Origin: a virus
IMG/VR virus record: IMGVR_UViG_3300027759_000073
Coordinates: 1 to 64,000 of that record
Length of the DNA: 64,000 nucleotides
Reading direction: 5' to 3' (one strand)
A program made the translations under genes and the position numbers. Positions 33,942 through 41,704 of this stretch are shown one piece after another (position 1 is the first letter of the stretch; each line of letters opens with the position of its first letter). The notes below the pieces were generated by a model that ran no database searches, was not told the origin of the DNA, and saw only the letters and a program-made list of their open reading frames with translations.

Positions 33942-35385
33942 GGTCAACCAATGTTTCCTTTAGTGCATTTGTTTTTAATTCTGCAAATATACGGGCTGCC
34001 TTTTCTCTTGAGCCATAGGCATTTAATTCCCTTGTTGCTATCTCCCTAGATACTAGCCCTTGTCCTTGAGCAACATGCCAAAAATGAGCACTATGAAATA
34101 CTTCATAGCCGAATATTGGTGTGTCATACGACTGTGGGCAGCGCTCTTTCCATAAATCTATCAATGTGCTTAATAATTCTGGCTTTTCTGCATTTTGTTG
34201 TTCCCTCCACATTTCTGTGTCAGACCTGTCAGAAATATAGTGCATTGCGACCATCGTTACTAGGTTCTCCATAAGCAGCGCTGTTTGCTTATTGTGCTGT
34301 TCAATAACCGCCTTTGAACCAGGGACATATGCCCCTATAACCGATACCAGCATCCTGGCCTGCTGAATAGATGTGGCAATTGAGGTTGCTTCTAATGGCT
34401 CAAGGAATGATGAGGATAGACCAACGGCAGCACAATTGTATGCCATTGCTGTCTTGTAGTATCCAGATTTAAATTTAATTATTCTTGCTGGCTGAATATC
34501 CCTGCCATGTGCGTCAGATATTTCCTTTACGGCCTGCTCGTCCGAGCAGAAATCTGAAGCAAAAACATACCCATTTCCCCTTCGCTCTTGAGTTGGTATC
34601 TCCCACATCCAGCCATTTGGCATTGCCCTTGCCCTTGTGTATGGCCTGATTTGACCAGACTCATCAGACTCTGTCTGAAATACTGCAGCAGAATCGCATG
34701 GCAAAAATTTTCTATATGAGTAAAAGTCGGAGTCGTTGTCAACAAGTTTGCCCATTAGGGCACGGTGAAATCCAGATGAGTCAATGAAGAAATCTGCTGC
34801 TACTTCAGTTTTATTCTGCAATATGACTGACTCGATATTCCCATTCTCTGAGTTGCGAGTTATATCCTCAACTTCTCCATCTATAAATTTGATTCCTCTT
34901 GATTGTGATACATCTTTCAAGTATGTATTGAGTTTAAAAGTATCAAAGTGGAACTGATTCACAGCATTATGTGGACTTTGCTTATTCAACGGAATTTTAT
35001 TATTGTACAAATGACTTATCATTGCATTTGTTAGCAACATATTGTTTTCTATAGCAAATGCGTAGTTCCCAGCAAAGTAGTGCGGACCTACCTCTCCACC
35101 ACTAACGCTGTGGAAATAATCTGGGGTATGTGTTGTCCATCCCTCAAACCTTATGCCGTATTTATGCGTTGCTGCACAACGGTCAACCATCTCATCAACT
35201 GATATTCCGTGTTTATCTTGGAAAAAAATACGCCAGTGCTCAGTTGAGCCTTCGCCAACTCCGATAATCCCAATTTTCTCCGAGGACACAACAGTAATTT
35301 CGTGGTATGGAAGGTGCCCTTTTAAAATTATTGCAGAGACAAGTCCAGATGTTCCTGAACCAACAATGCAAATGTGCTTTTTCAT
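33916..35385 (-). CDS. flavin-dependent (tryptophan-type) halogenase
   Basis: 489 residues from the ATG at 35385, just after the upstream stop. All family signs are present: FAD-binding IVGSGTSGLVSAII (7-20), GVGEGSTEHW, K75 in THKYGIRFEGW aligned with the catalytic lysine of PrnA, GWMWEIP (258-264) matching the halogenase W-x-W-x-I-P signature, and EPLEATS (329-335) with the conserved glutamate E332. It should make HOCl/HOBr from halide, O2 and FADH2 and direct it at an indole or related group. The phage encodes no flavin reductase here, so host FADH2 is needed. The substrate may be Trp in a fibre or a small molecule. Confidence 0.85.
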   Translation of the reverse strand: MKKHICIVGSGTSGLVSAIILKGHLPYHEITVVSSEKIGIIGVGEGSTEHWRIFFQDKHGISVDEMVDRCAATHKYGIRFEGWTTHTPDYFHSVSGGEVGPHYFAGNYAFAIENNMLLTNAMISHLYNNKIPLNKQSPHNAVNQFHFDTFKLNTYLKDVSQSRGIKFIDGEVEDITRNSENGNIESVILQNKTEVAADFFIDSSGFHRALMGKLVDNDSDFYSYRKFLPCDSAAVFQTESDESGQIRPYTRARAMPNGWMWEIPTQERRGNGYVFASDFCSDEQAVKEISDAHGRDIQPARIIKFKSGYYKTAMAYNCAAVGLSSSFLEPLEATSIATSIQQARMLVSVIGAYVPGSKAVIEQHNKQTALLMENLVTMVAMHYISDRSDTEMWREQQNAEKPELLSTLIDLWKERCPQSYDTPIFGYEVFHSAHFWHVAQGQGLVSREIATRELNAYGSREKAARIFAELKTNALKETLVDHASIFKKR

Positions 35386-35386
35386 T

Positions 35387-35992
35387 TCATTCAAACCATG
35401 AAACAAATGAATAACGAACCGTATCATCGCTAATACCAGTTGGATTTACATGGTGATAATAAGGAAAATTAGATGGGAATAGGATAATGCTTCCAGCCTT
35501 TGGCTTTACTGTAACCCCAATCAATGGAAAGACAATCTCCCCACCAGTAAAATCATCATTTAAAAATCCAATAATACTCAACACCCTTTTGTTGTCTGGA
35601 TGGTGGTCAATGTGGCCTTTATACTCCGCTCCGCGACCATACTTGAGAACCCTAAATCCCTCATCTTGCTGCAAATTTAACGAATACATTGTACGATAAT
35701 GCCAAATTGCCTGTTCTAGATTCTCTCGTATGTTCAACCAGGAATCAGAAAGTGGTTTCATTCTTTCGACAGTCATGAGTTCTTTGTCGAGTTGGAGCGG
35801 GCTTAATTCGCAACCCAAAGAAGAGCGATAGTCAGTTACAAACTGGTTATTATTAGAACCAGTTCTAGTTTGATACCAATTTAAATATCCCCAATCACGC
35901 TTGCATTCTTCTTCTAGTAAGTCAATAAAATTTTCTGTTTTGAAGACTCTGTCATACTGAACAATACATGTTCCAAGTTGCTCGTGTTTCAT
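35387..35992 (-). CDS. 2OG-Fe(II) oxygenase (hydroxylase)
   Basis: 201 residues. Core motifs: H127-x-D129 in EYKGHIDHHPDNKR, the SIIGFLNDDFTGGEIVFP strand typical of prolyl-4-hydroxylase-like phage enzymes, distal histidine in FPYYHHVNPT (H180 or H181), and R193 in VRYSFVSWF binding 2-oxoglutarate. It is the first gene of the operon, directly after the collagen-like fibre gene, with its ATG six bases after a candidate -10 box (leaderless). Likely substrate: prolines or other residues of fibre proteins. Confidence 0.8.
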   Translation of the reverse strand: MKHEQLGTCIVQYDRVFKTENFIDLLEEECKRDWGYLNWYQTRTGSNNNQFVTDYRSSLGCELSPLQLDKELMTVERMKPLSDSWLNIRENLEQAIWHYRTMYSLNLQQDEGFRVLKYGRGAEYKGHIDHHPDNKRVLSIIGFLNDDFTGGEIVFPLIGVTVKPKAGSIILFPSNFPYYHHVNPTGISDDTVRYSFVSWFE

Positions 35993-35998
35993 AAGAAT

Positions 35999-36026
35999 AT
36001 AGTATCACTAATCTCTGCAATGTCAA
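35999..36026 (-). promoter_or_regulatory. promoter of the hydroxylase/halogenase operon
   Basis: On the minus strand a perfect TTGACA (36021-36026) and TACTAT (35999-36004) are separated by 16 bases. The ATG at 35992 begins six bases after the -10 box, so the mRNA would be leaderless; no ribosome site is seen. Confidence 0.65.
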
Positions 36027-36048
36027 TGATTAAATTATTAGAAATTTA

Positions 36049-37281
36049 TCATCCATCAATGTCTTGCACGAAAGTCGTATTTCCAGTTGCAATATGCGTG
36101 CTGATATTTCTGGTTAGGACTACAAGCCCACCCTGTTTTCCAGTCGCACCAGTTCCACCCTGCGCACCAGCGTTTCCAGAAGTTCCTGGGTTTCCAGGGT
36201 TTGCCGTTCCAGCCGCGCCTCCAGGATATGTTGGGTTGTGATATTGCGTACCAGGATGTGAATAATGGAATGAACTTCCTGGGTGTGAGTGATAATAAAC
36301 TGTTGCTGGGGTGTGGTGCGCGTACGCATTAACATGGTGCCAACCAGGGTTGTGCGCGCCGTATTTACCGTTATGGCTACTGCAGCAGTGGTATGAGGCT
36401 TCTGGGTTATGAGCGGCTGCGTTGTGAGCGCCTGCATGTCCAACTGGGTTGTGCCCAACAGCGTGACCAGTTGGGTTATGTGCAGATGTTCCAGCAACAG
36501 TGGTTCCAGCATTTCCTGCGACACCAGCATTTCCAGGATTTCCCGCACCTCCTGGATTGCCTAATGAGCCAACATTTCCTGAAGTTGGTTCGCTAACAAA
36601 TGTTCCCGTTCCAGTGATGGTTTTAGCAACTACTACAACGACTCCGCCACCTTGTCCACCAGTTCCGCCAGCACCGCCAGTTCCTGCCGCACCAAACGAG
36701 CCTCTTGTCCCAGCCGTTCCTGGGTTTCCAGCGGTTGCTCCACCGCTAGGCGAAGGTGCTGCACCTCCAGGGTTTGCTGTTCCGTCTGTTCCAGTGGAAC
36801 CCAAGTTTCCAGCGGCTCCAGTTGACCCATCAGCACCAACCGCCCCAACATACCACCGTGACAAACTTGCACCAGATTGGACTACTCCATTTAACAGTGA
36901 ATCGTAGTCCTTGACATTTCCTACTGGGAGAGTTCCAGATGAGTTTGCTGAATCAATTGAACTGCCAGCAGAGAATCCGCCAGTTCCATCTATTCTTGTT
37001 AGTACTGTTCCAGCCAGCACTGCCGTAGTTTGGGCTACTCCAGCAGGCATTCCGACTGTGCCGTTGTTGGTCAGTGTATTCTTTACGAATAATCTAAATC
37101 CGTTAGTAAATAAAGTTACAGATGCACTTACGGTCAAAGTATCATAATACATGTCTCGCGACAAAAAAGTATTTGTTGAAATTACAACAGTTCCATCAAC
37201 GCCATTTCCGAATAACTTATCTGAGCCAGTCTTTTGAACTGGAGTTGTCCGTGTTGATGAAAATCTGTTGATTAAAGGCAT
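36049..37281 (-). CDS. collagen-like, histidine-rich fibre protein
   Basis: 410 residues from the ATG at 37281 (TAATG overlap). Residues 20-80 repeat the beta module of the neighbour at 37281-38015 (GNGVDG...STNTFL...GFRLFVKNTL). Residues 147-212 and 236-262 and 355-386 are Gly-X-Y-rich, collagen-like, with several GNP units that put Pro at Y, the place used by prolyl-4-hydroxylases. Between them (268-348) there are 18 His in 81 residues, in HNPxGH and HSHPG-type repeats with a CC pair, likely a metal-binding knob. It lies at the end of the fibre genes and directly before the hydroxylase operon. Likely a tail fibre or adhesin trimer. Confidence 0.7.
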   Translation of the reverse strand: MPLINRFSSTRTTPVQKTGSDKLFGNGVDGTVVISTNTFLSRDMYYDTLTVSASVTLFTNGFRLFVKNTLTNNGTVGMPAGVAQTTAVLAGTVLTRIDGTGGFSAGSSIDSANSSGTLPVGNVKDYDSLLNGVVQSGASLSRWYVGAVGADGSTGAAGNLGSTGTDGTANPGGAAPSPSGGATAGNPGTAGTRGSFGAAGTGGAGGTGGQGGGVVVVVAKTITGTGTFVSEPTSGNVGSLGNPGGAGNPGNAGVAGNAGTTVAGTSAHNPTGHAVGHNPVGHAGAHNAAAHNPEASYHCCSSHNGKYGAHNPGWHHVNAYAHHTPATVYYHSHPGSSFHYSHPGTQYHNPTYPGGAAGTANPGNPGTSGNAGAQGGTGATGKQGGLVVLTRNISTHIATGNTTFVQDIDG

Positions 37282-38015
37282 TACGCCACCTGCATGTAAT
37301 TCACTGTTCCAGCGGAACAACCAGTGCCGCCAGTAACATCTGTTGAAACGGAACTATTTAGCACCGTTGCAGAAGATACTACCAAAATAACACCGCCACC
37401 GCCACCACCAGCACCTGCGGTTCCTGGGGCTTTGAAATATGCGGTTCCAGATGAAACGGTTATATAACGAGCAGAAATAAGTACCACTCCACCGCCTGCT
37501 CCAGATGCTCCACCAGCACCACCGCGAAGGAATGTTGGAGTTGTGCTAGATGCAGTTACTGCCCATCCACGAATAGCCTGCAGCGGTTGCTGGTAGTACT
37601 GTGAGCCGCCAAGAGCCGCCGTTGGTGCAGTTGCAGTCTGTGTCGCGCTCGCGCCACCAAGGCTATGTGTTACAGCAACTGTTGCTGCTCCACCCTGCGC
37701 TACTGTTCCAGCAGTTGAATATCCTGTTGAGTGACCAATTACTGAGTTTGGACCAAGAGTCAGCGTATTTCTAACAAATATACGGTATCCGTTAGGAGTT
37801 AATTGAATACCATCAGCAATCGTAAGATTGTTATAGAACTTGTCCGAAGTAAGGGATGTATTCGATGAGATTGTTGCGTCTCCATCACTTCCACTGCCAT
37901 ACACTGGGTCTGGCAAGTTTAGGTATGTGGCAGTAGCAACAAGTGCGCTGGAAATAGACGAAGTTGCTTCAGCCGTTGATATTCCAGTTCCGTTCACGCG
38001 AACGAACGCAGCCAT
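37281..38015 (-). CDS. glycine-rich tail fibre/adhesin protein
   Basis: 244 residues. The front half holds a beta module (DGDATISSNTSLTSDKFY, then PNGYRIFVRNTLT) also present in the collagen-like protein encoded next. The second half is Gly/Ala-rich, with GGGVVLISARYI strands between poly-Gly stretches, the pattern of glycine-rich phage adhesins that form polyglycine-II-like tips. It shares single-base overlaps with the genes on both sides, so the fibre set is made together. Confidence 0.65.
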   Translation of the reverse strand: MAAFVRVNGTGISTAEATSSISSALVATATYLNLPDPVYGSGSDGDATISSNTSLTSDKFYNNLTIADGIQLTPNGYRIFVRNTLTLGPNSVIGHSTGYSTAGTVAQGGAATVAVTHSLGGASATQTATAPTAALGGSQYYQQPLQAIRGWAVTASSTTPTFLRGGAGGASGAGGGVVLISARYITVSSGTAYFKAPGTAGAGGGGGGVILVVSSATVLNSSVSTDVTGGTGCSAGTVNYMQVA

Positions 38016-38377
38016 TACGACTCCTCAATACCAGTAACAATAATATTTACTGCGGTGTTTGCACTTGCATAACCAATAAGTTGGTCGCTGTTTGTTGCGT
38101 TTGCAGTACTTCCGTTATTTGTAAAAACAAGGTTTGTTGAAAGTAAAACTGTTTCGTTCGCAGCAAGCGAAAGTGCATTTGTGAAGTTCTGAGTTGAAGC
38201 CTGAGCCACATTTAATGGCTTTAGAACAAGCGTTACCGTTACCGCGCTGCCAGTCGTATTGCACAGAATAATCTGCTTTGCAATAGCCGTGGTACTAATC
38301 GGTGTGGTATAAAGAACCGTTGATGTAGTTGTCGTTAGTTGGGAAGGCCCAACAAGACGCTTCTGTGTTAATGCCAT
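38015..38377 (-). CDS. small fibre-associated beta protein
   Basis: 120 residues, nearly all beta strand (QIILCNTTGSAVTVTLVLKP and later strands), similar in type to small phage fibre head or attachment domains. No ligand motif recognised. It is joined by single-base overlaps to both neighbouring fibre genes. Confidence 0.6.
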   Translation of the reverse strand: MALTQKRLVGPSQLTTTTSTVLYTTPISTTAIAKQIILCNTTGSAVTVTLVLKPLNVAQASTQNFTNALSLAANETVLLSTNLVFTNNGSTANATNSDQLIGYASANTAVNIIVTGIEES

Positions 38378-39153
38378 TACATAACCTCCATATAGAATCT
38401 TATCAGACTATCTCTTACTGCTGTTGTAGTAAATGCTGTTGTAGCAATCTGGGTAGTATTTGTTCCAGCGGATGCCGTGGCAGCCGTTGGTGCGCCAGAG
38501 AGTGCAACACTTGACTTAATTGCCGTAACTCCAGTATCAGAAACTGAAATATCTCCAGTTTCCGCCACAGCGGTTGGTACTCCAGAAGCGTTATAAACAA
38601 TGATGTTTCCAGCAGTGCTTGTTGCTAACTTGCTGAGTGCAATGCCCGCTGATGCACTAATGTCTCCGTTGACGATTGTCCCGTCAGAAATCATTGCGCT
38701 AGTAACTGTTCCAGTATCGCTAGTGGTTATAACACCACTCTGATTGACCCATGCACTCCCATTCCACTTCAGGAAATCTCCAGTTGAAGGAGATGGTGCG
38801 GTAACATTGCCGATATCGTCCAGGGTATTAATTGTTGGAACTGCGGCTGCGACCCATGCGGCAGACGCCGATACATACTTCAGGAATTGCCCATCTGTCG
38901 GGCTAGGAGCGTCAACATTGCCAATGTCATCAAGGGCATTGATGGTCGGCACTGATGCTGGAACCCATACGGATGACGCTGAGAGATACTTTAGAAAGTT
39001 TCCATCAGATGGTGACGGTGCCGTGACATCGGACAGGTTATCCAAAGCAATGGCACCTAAACTTATCCATTTTTCGCCATCGTATTGCCAAGTAGAAAAA
39101 CCTACGGCATAAGTTTGACCGTTTGTTGGGGAATCTGGGAAGTTAATAGCCAT
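38377..39153 (-). CDS. modular tail fibre protein
   Basis: 258 residues with three copies of a 30-35-residue module (LDDIGNVDAPSPTDGQFLKY plus a SASAAWV tail) near 35-135, then a fibre shaft part with SDGTIVNGDISASAGIALSK. The same modules occur in the proteins at 41704 and 47055, and a 29-base stretch is identical at DNA level to one in 41704-47055. The front (MAINFPDSPTNGQTYAVGFS) is common at the start of phage fibre genes. Confidence 0.7.
   Translation of the reverse strand: MAINFPDSPTNGQTYAVGFSTWQYDGEKWISLGAIALDNLSDVTAPSPSDGNFLKYLSASSVWVPASVPTINALDDIGNVDAPSPTDGQFLKYVSASAAWVAAAVPTINTLDDIGNVTAPSPSTGDFLKWNGSAWVNQSGVITTSDTGTVTSAMISDGTIVNGDISASAGIALSKLATSTAGNIIVYNASGVPTAVAETGDISVSDTGVTAIKSSVALSGAPTAATASAGTNTTQIATTAFTTTAVRDSLIRFYMEVM
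38852..38880. repeat. 29-base exact repeat, copy 1
   Basis: This stretch, coding for part of the SASAAWV module, is identical base for base to 42515-42543 in the large fibre gene. Exact DNA identity in otherwise diverged modules points to recent copying or gene conversion. Confidence 0.8.
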
Positions 39154-39176
39154 AAGTGCTTAGTCTCCTTGTTTCT

Positions 39177-39386
39177 TCATTGCTGGTCGGCAGATAGTCC
39201 ACTTGTATTTCTTCCAACAAAAGTATCACCCGCAATATTATACCGTGACGAGGCAATTTGGTTAGAGCCTGATATTGGGCGGGATTGGCTGTATATCCAT
39301 TCACCGAGCGTGTCGGCTCTAGCGACGGTAGACCATAATGCCAGTAAGGCTACTGGAACAAAAATTAACCAACGACTTTTAATCAT
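39177..39386 (-). CDS. small secreted protein
   Basis: 69 residues from the ATG at 39386, which overlaps the stop of the upstream gene. A signal peptide is clear: MIKSR, a hydrophobic core (WLIFVPVALLALWSTV) and an ARA-D cleavage site near residue 24. The mature part is about 45 polar residues with no cysteine and no known motif. Secreted small proteins among fibre genes are unusual; it may change the host surface or assist adsorption. Confidence 0.6.
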   Translation of the reverse strand: MIKSRWLIFVPVALLALWSTVARADTLGEWIYSQSRPISGSNQIASSRYNIAGDTFVGRNTSGLSADQQ

Positions 39387-40107
39387 ACTTTTTTGGAACC
39401 CAATATTTTTGAGAATACCCACCAATTAACTTGCTAAAAATTTTGTGCATCCTAAACAGGTTAGTTTTTTCGTTTAATTTTATTCTTTCACTTTTCCAAA
39501 TTTCTCTCTTAAAAGGAATTATTTGAAGTATTGGAGTTCCTGCTGGTATTAATCCAGTAAAACCTTTTTTAATAAAGAAAGGAATACTTCCAGTTCCAGC
39601 AAACAAACCAGTATCTGTATCAATCACTCCAGCAGTAGTAACAAAAGGAGATTCAGTATCATTCAAAGGTTGCTGAATCAAACACGAATAACCCTTTGGG
39701 GTAATTGGGGCATAATACATTTGCCAAGCAAACTCGTTTTCATGGCAACCAATTGGGGTTGGAATACTTTTTCTGGTTGCAACTATAAACGGATTAGGTT
39801 GACAGGCATACACCCATTCAATTTCATCTCCAACTTCTGTAATATAAATATCAGTCCAAGTTTTATATATGTAACCAGCCGTCATTGCATCCCTAAAAGG
39901 AACACACGCTTTAACGGTTAAATCAAGTCTGCCATTAAACATTTTTCTAGGAAGGTTTACGGCACGCAATCTTTTGTACCAAGATGGAATAGATTTTGTT
40001 GCTGATTTTGGTACTTCTACAACATCCCAAGCATCATTGTTTGTTGATTCAAATGTAATTAATTTTTCTTTTAGAAAGAAATCCAAGAAATAGTTGCTTC
40101 GTCCCAT
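39379..40107 (-). CDS. paralogue of the 33090 protein; function unknown
   Basis: 242 residues from an ATG that overlaps the previous gene by 37 bases; the start is uncertain. It shares with the 33090 protein a PSWYKRL front segment, a K-A-C-V-P-F...GY part, a GVIDTDTG segment, and AGTPILQIIPFKREIWK. The two lie on either side of the fibre/hydroxylase boundary. Function unknown; a role with fibre modification or host-surface contact is possible from context. Confidence 0.6.
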   Translation of the reverse strand: MGRSNYFLDFFLKEKLITFESTNNDAWDVVEVPKSATKSIPSWYKRLRAVNLPRKMFNGRLDLTVKACVPFRDAMTAGYIYKTWTDIYITEVGDEIEWVYACQPNPFIVATRKSIPTPIGCHENEFAWQMYYAPITPKGYSCLIQQPLNDTESPFVTTAGVIDTDTGLFAGTGSIPFFIKKGFTGLIPAGTPILQIIPFKREIWKSERIKLNEKTNLFRMHKIFSKLIGGYSQKYWVPKKYD

Positions 40108-40424
40108 GCGTACAGTTTTCCTTCTTCAATAGTTGGATGTGGAACTGGAGGTTGCCAATCAAAATTTTGGTCTAACGACCATGAAGCATACGGTTTTTCA
40201 AATATAAAAACATCATTTTCTCTAAGATATTGCAGCCCCACGGAACCATACTGTTTGCGTATTTCAGGTGAAGTTTGTAGCCATTCGCCATCAAGACCTA
40301 AAGATGCAATAAATGTTTGACCTGCTTGTTCCGACTCAGGGAACACGCCTCCAGCGCAATCACTATCATCAATAACAATCACATTCGTAACAATGTTGTT
40401 TTCAATTTTTGCAAAGTTAGCCAT
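40071..40424 (-). CDS. phage fibre-region protein, conserved small family
   Basis: 117 residues. The form NFAKIENNIVTNVIVIDDSD...GEWLQTSPEIRKQYGSVGL...FEKPYASWSLD...YAWDEATISW is a small family found near tail fibre genes of many aquatic phages; its function is not established. It lies between a glycine-rich fibre gene and the 39379 protein. Confidence 0.65.
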   Translation of the reverse strand: MANFAKIENNIVTNVIVIDDSDCAGGVFPESEQAGQTFIASLGLDGEWLQTSPEIRKQYGSVGLQYLRENDVFIFEKPYASWSLDQNFDWQPPVPHPTIEEGKLYAWDEATISWISF

Positions 40425-40426
40425 AG

Positions 40427-41704
40427 TTATACCAGTGTAATTACGAAGTTAGATGAGCCAGTAAAAGTGTGAATGGTATATCCACCACTGGTAGATGTTG
40501 AACCACCAGTAACAGACATACCAGCAGCAGCAGATGTCAAGTAGGAAACATAAACCACACCTTGAACTCCAGCACCTCCACTGCCAGAAGCGTATGCACC
40601 GCCACCTCCACCAGCACCATATTGTGACCCATTTGCGCCGTTGCCGTTCACTGCTGCGCCACCATTACCGCCACCGCCTGAACCACCTGCACCGCCAGTT
40701 CCAGAACCACCACCACCTGCACCACCAAATACGGTTGAACCTACGCCGTTAATAGAACAGGCAGTTCCAGCACCACCTGCTGCACCTTGTGCGCCACCGT
40801 CACCAGATTTACCGCCAGTACCACCAGTATTTGTAGTACCAGAACCGCCAGCGCCACCGTTACCGCCGACATTTCCAAATGCGTTAGCACCAGTACCGCC
40901 ACCATTCCCAACAACAGTTGAACCAGTAAAGTACGAAACAGATTGACCAGAAACGCCACCAACAGTAATCGTGTACGAACCAGCAGCCTGAGCAGCAGGT
41001 TGAACTACACCACTTCCAGCACCACCACCGCCTCCACCGCCGCCGCCTGAACCAGTACCACTACCGCCAGAACCACCACCGCCAACAACAAGTGTTTGAA
41101 CGGTAAGAGTTGAAGCAAGTGTTGTGAAAGCAACACCAGCCGATTGTGAACCAACACCATAAGCGTTCTTAGGTCGCATATAAACTGTATATCCAGTAGA
41201 TGCCGTCAAACCAGTCAAGTTCTTAGGACTTGACGAAACACCAGCATCAACCCAACTAGACAAATAATAATCGTAACCAGTTATCGCACCACCACCAGCA
41301 GTAGTTGTAAAGTTCACTGTTGCTGTAGTTCTTGAAATACTGCTTACAGAAGTAATTGTTGTTGTGCCAGTCGGGATTCCATCGGTTGTAAACGAAACAC
41401 CAGTTGAAGCAGGACCAGAACCAACAGCATTAACTGCACGCAAATAAACCGTGTATGCAGTGTTCTGTGTTAAACCACTTACTGTTACTGGACTGGTTGC
41501 ATCAGCAGGGGATAGTGCTGTCCATGAAGAGTTGTTGAACGAGTATTCGTAGTTCGTAATTTCCGAACCACCGTCGTCAGATGGAACAGTAAAAGAAATA
41601 GAAACACTTGTATTGATTGGAATAGCACTTAAAGAGGTTGGGGCTGTTTTGGGTGCGGTTGCACCCTTCATACTCCCAATCATTCCCGATATTGCACCAG
41701 TCAT
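40427..41704 (-). CDS. fibronectin-III and glycine-rich tail adhesin
   Basis: 425 residues. Residues about 15-110 and 110-200 are two fibronectin-III domains (EITNYEYSFNNSSW and GYDYYLSSWVDAG parts, with AYTVYLRAVNAVGSGPAS). From about 205 the sequence is Gly-rich with Ser/Asn/Ala (GGGGSGGSG-type runs over 150 residues) and ends in a short beta tail (GYTIHTFTGSSNFVITLV). This matches phage adhesins whose glycine-rich tips bind host receptors. It overlaps the large fibre gene by one base. Confidence 0.75.
   Translation of the reverse strand: MTGAISGMIGSMKGATAPKTAPTSLSAIPINTSVSISFTVPSDDGGSEITNYEYSFNNSSWTALSPADATSPVTVSGLTQNTAYTVYLRAVNAVGSGPASTGVSFTTDGIPTGTTTITSVSSISRTTATVNFTTTAGGGAITGYDYYLSSWVDAGVSSSPKNLTGLTASTGYTVYMRPKNAYGVGSQSAGVAFTTLASTLTVQTLVVGGGGSGGSGTGSGGGGGGGGGAGSGVVQPAAQAAGSYTITVGGVSGQSVSYFTGSTVVGNGGGTGANAFGNVGGNGGAGGSGTTNTGGTGGKSGDGGAQGAAGGAGTACSINGVGSTVFGGAGGGGSGTGGAGGSGGGGNGGAAVNGNGANGSQYGAGGGGGAYASGSGGAGVQGVVYVSYLTSAAAGMSVTGGSTSTSGGYTIHTFTGSSNFVITLV

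Noticed and set aside
36049-37281. Frameshifted or spurious frame because of extreme composition
   Set aside because: The start overlaps the previous stop by one base, the front module is homologous to the neighbour, and the Gly-X-Y and His patterns are in one frame over 1.2 kb.
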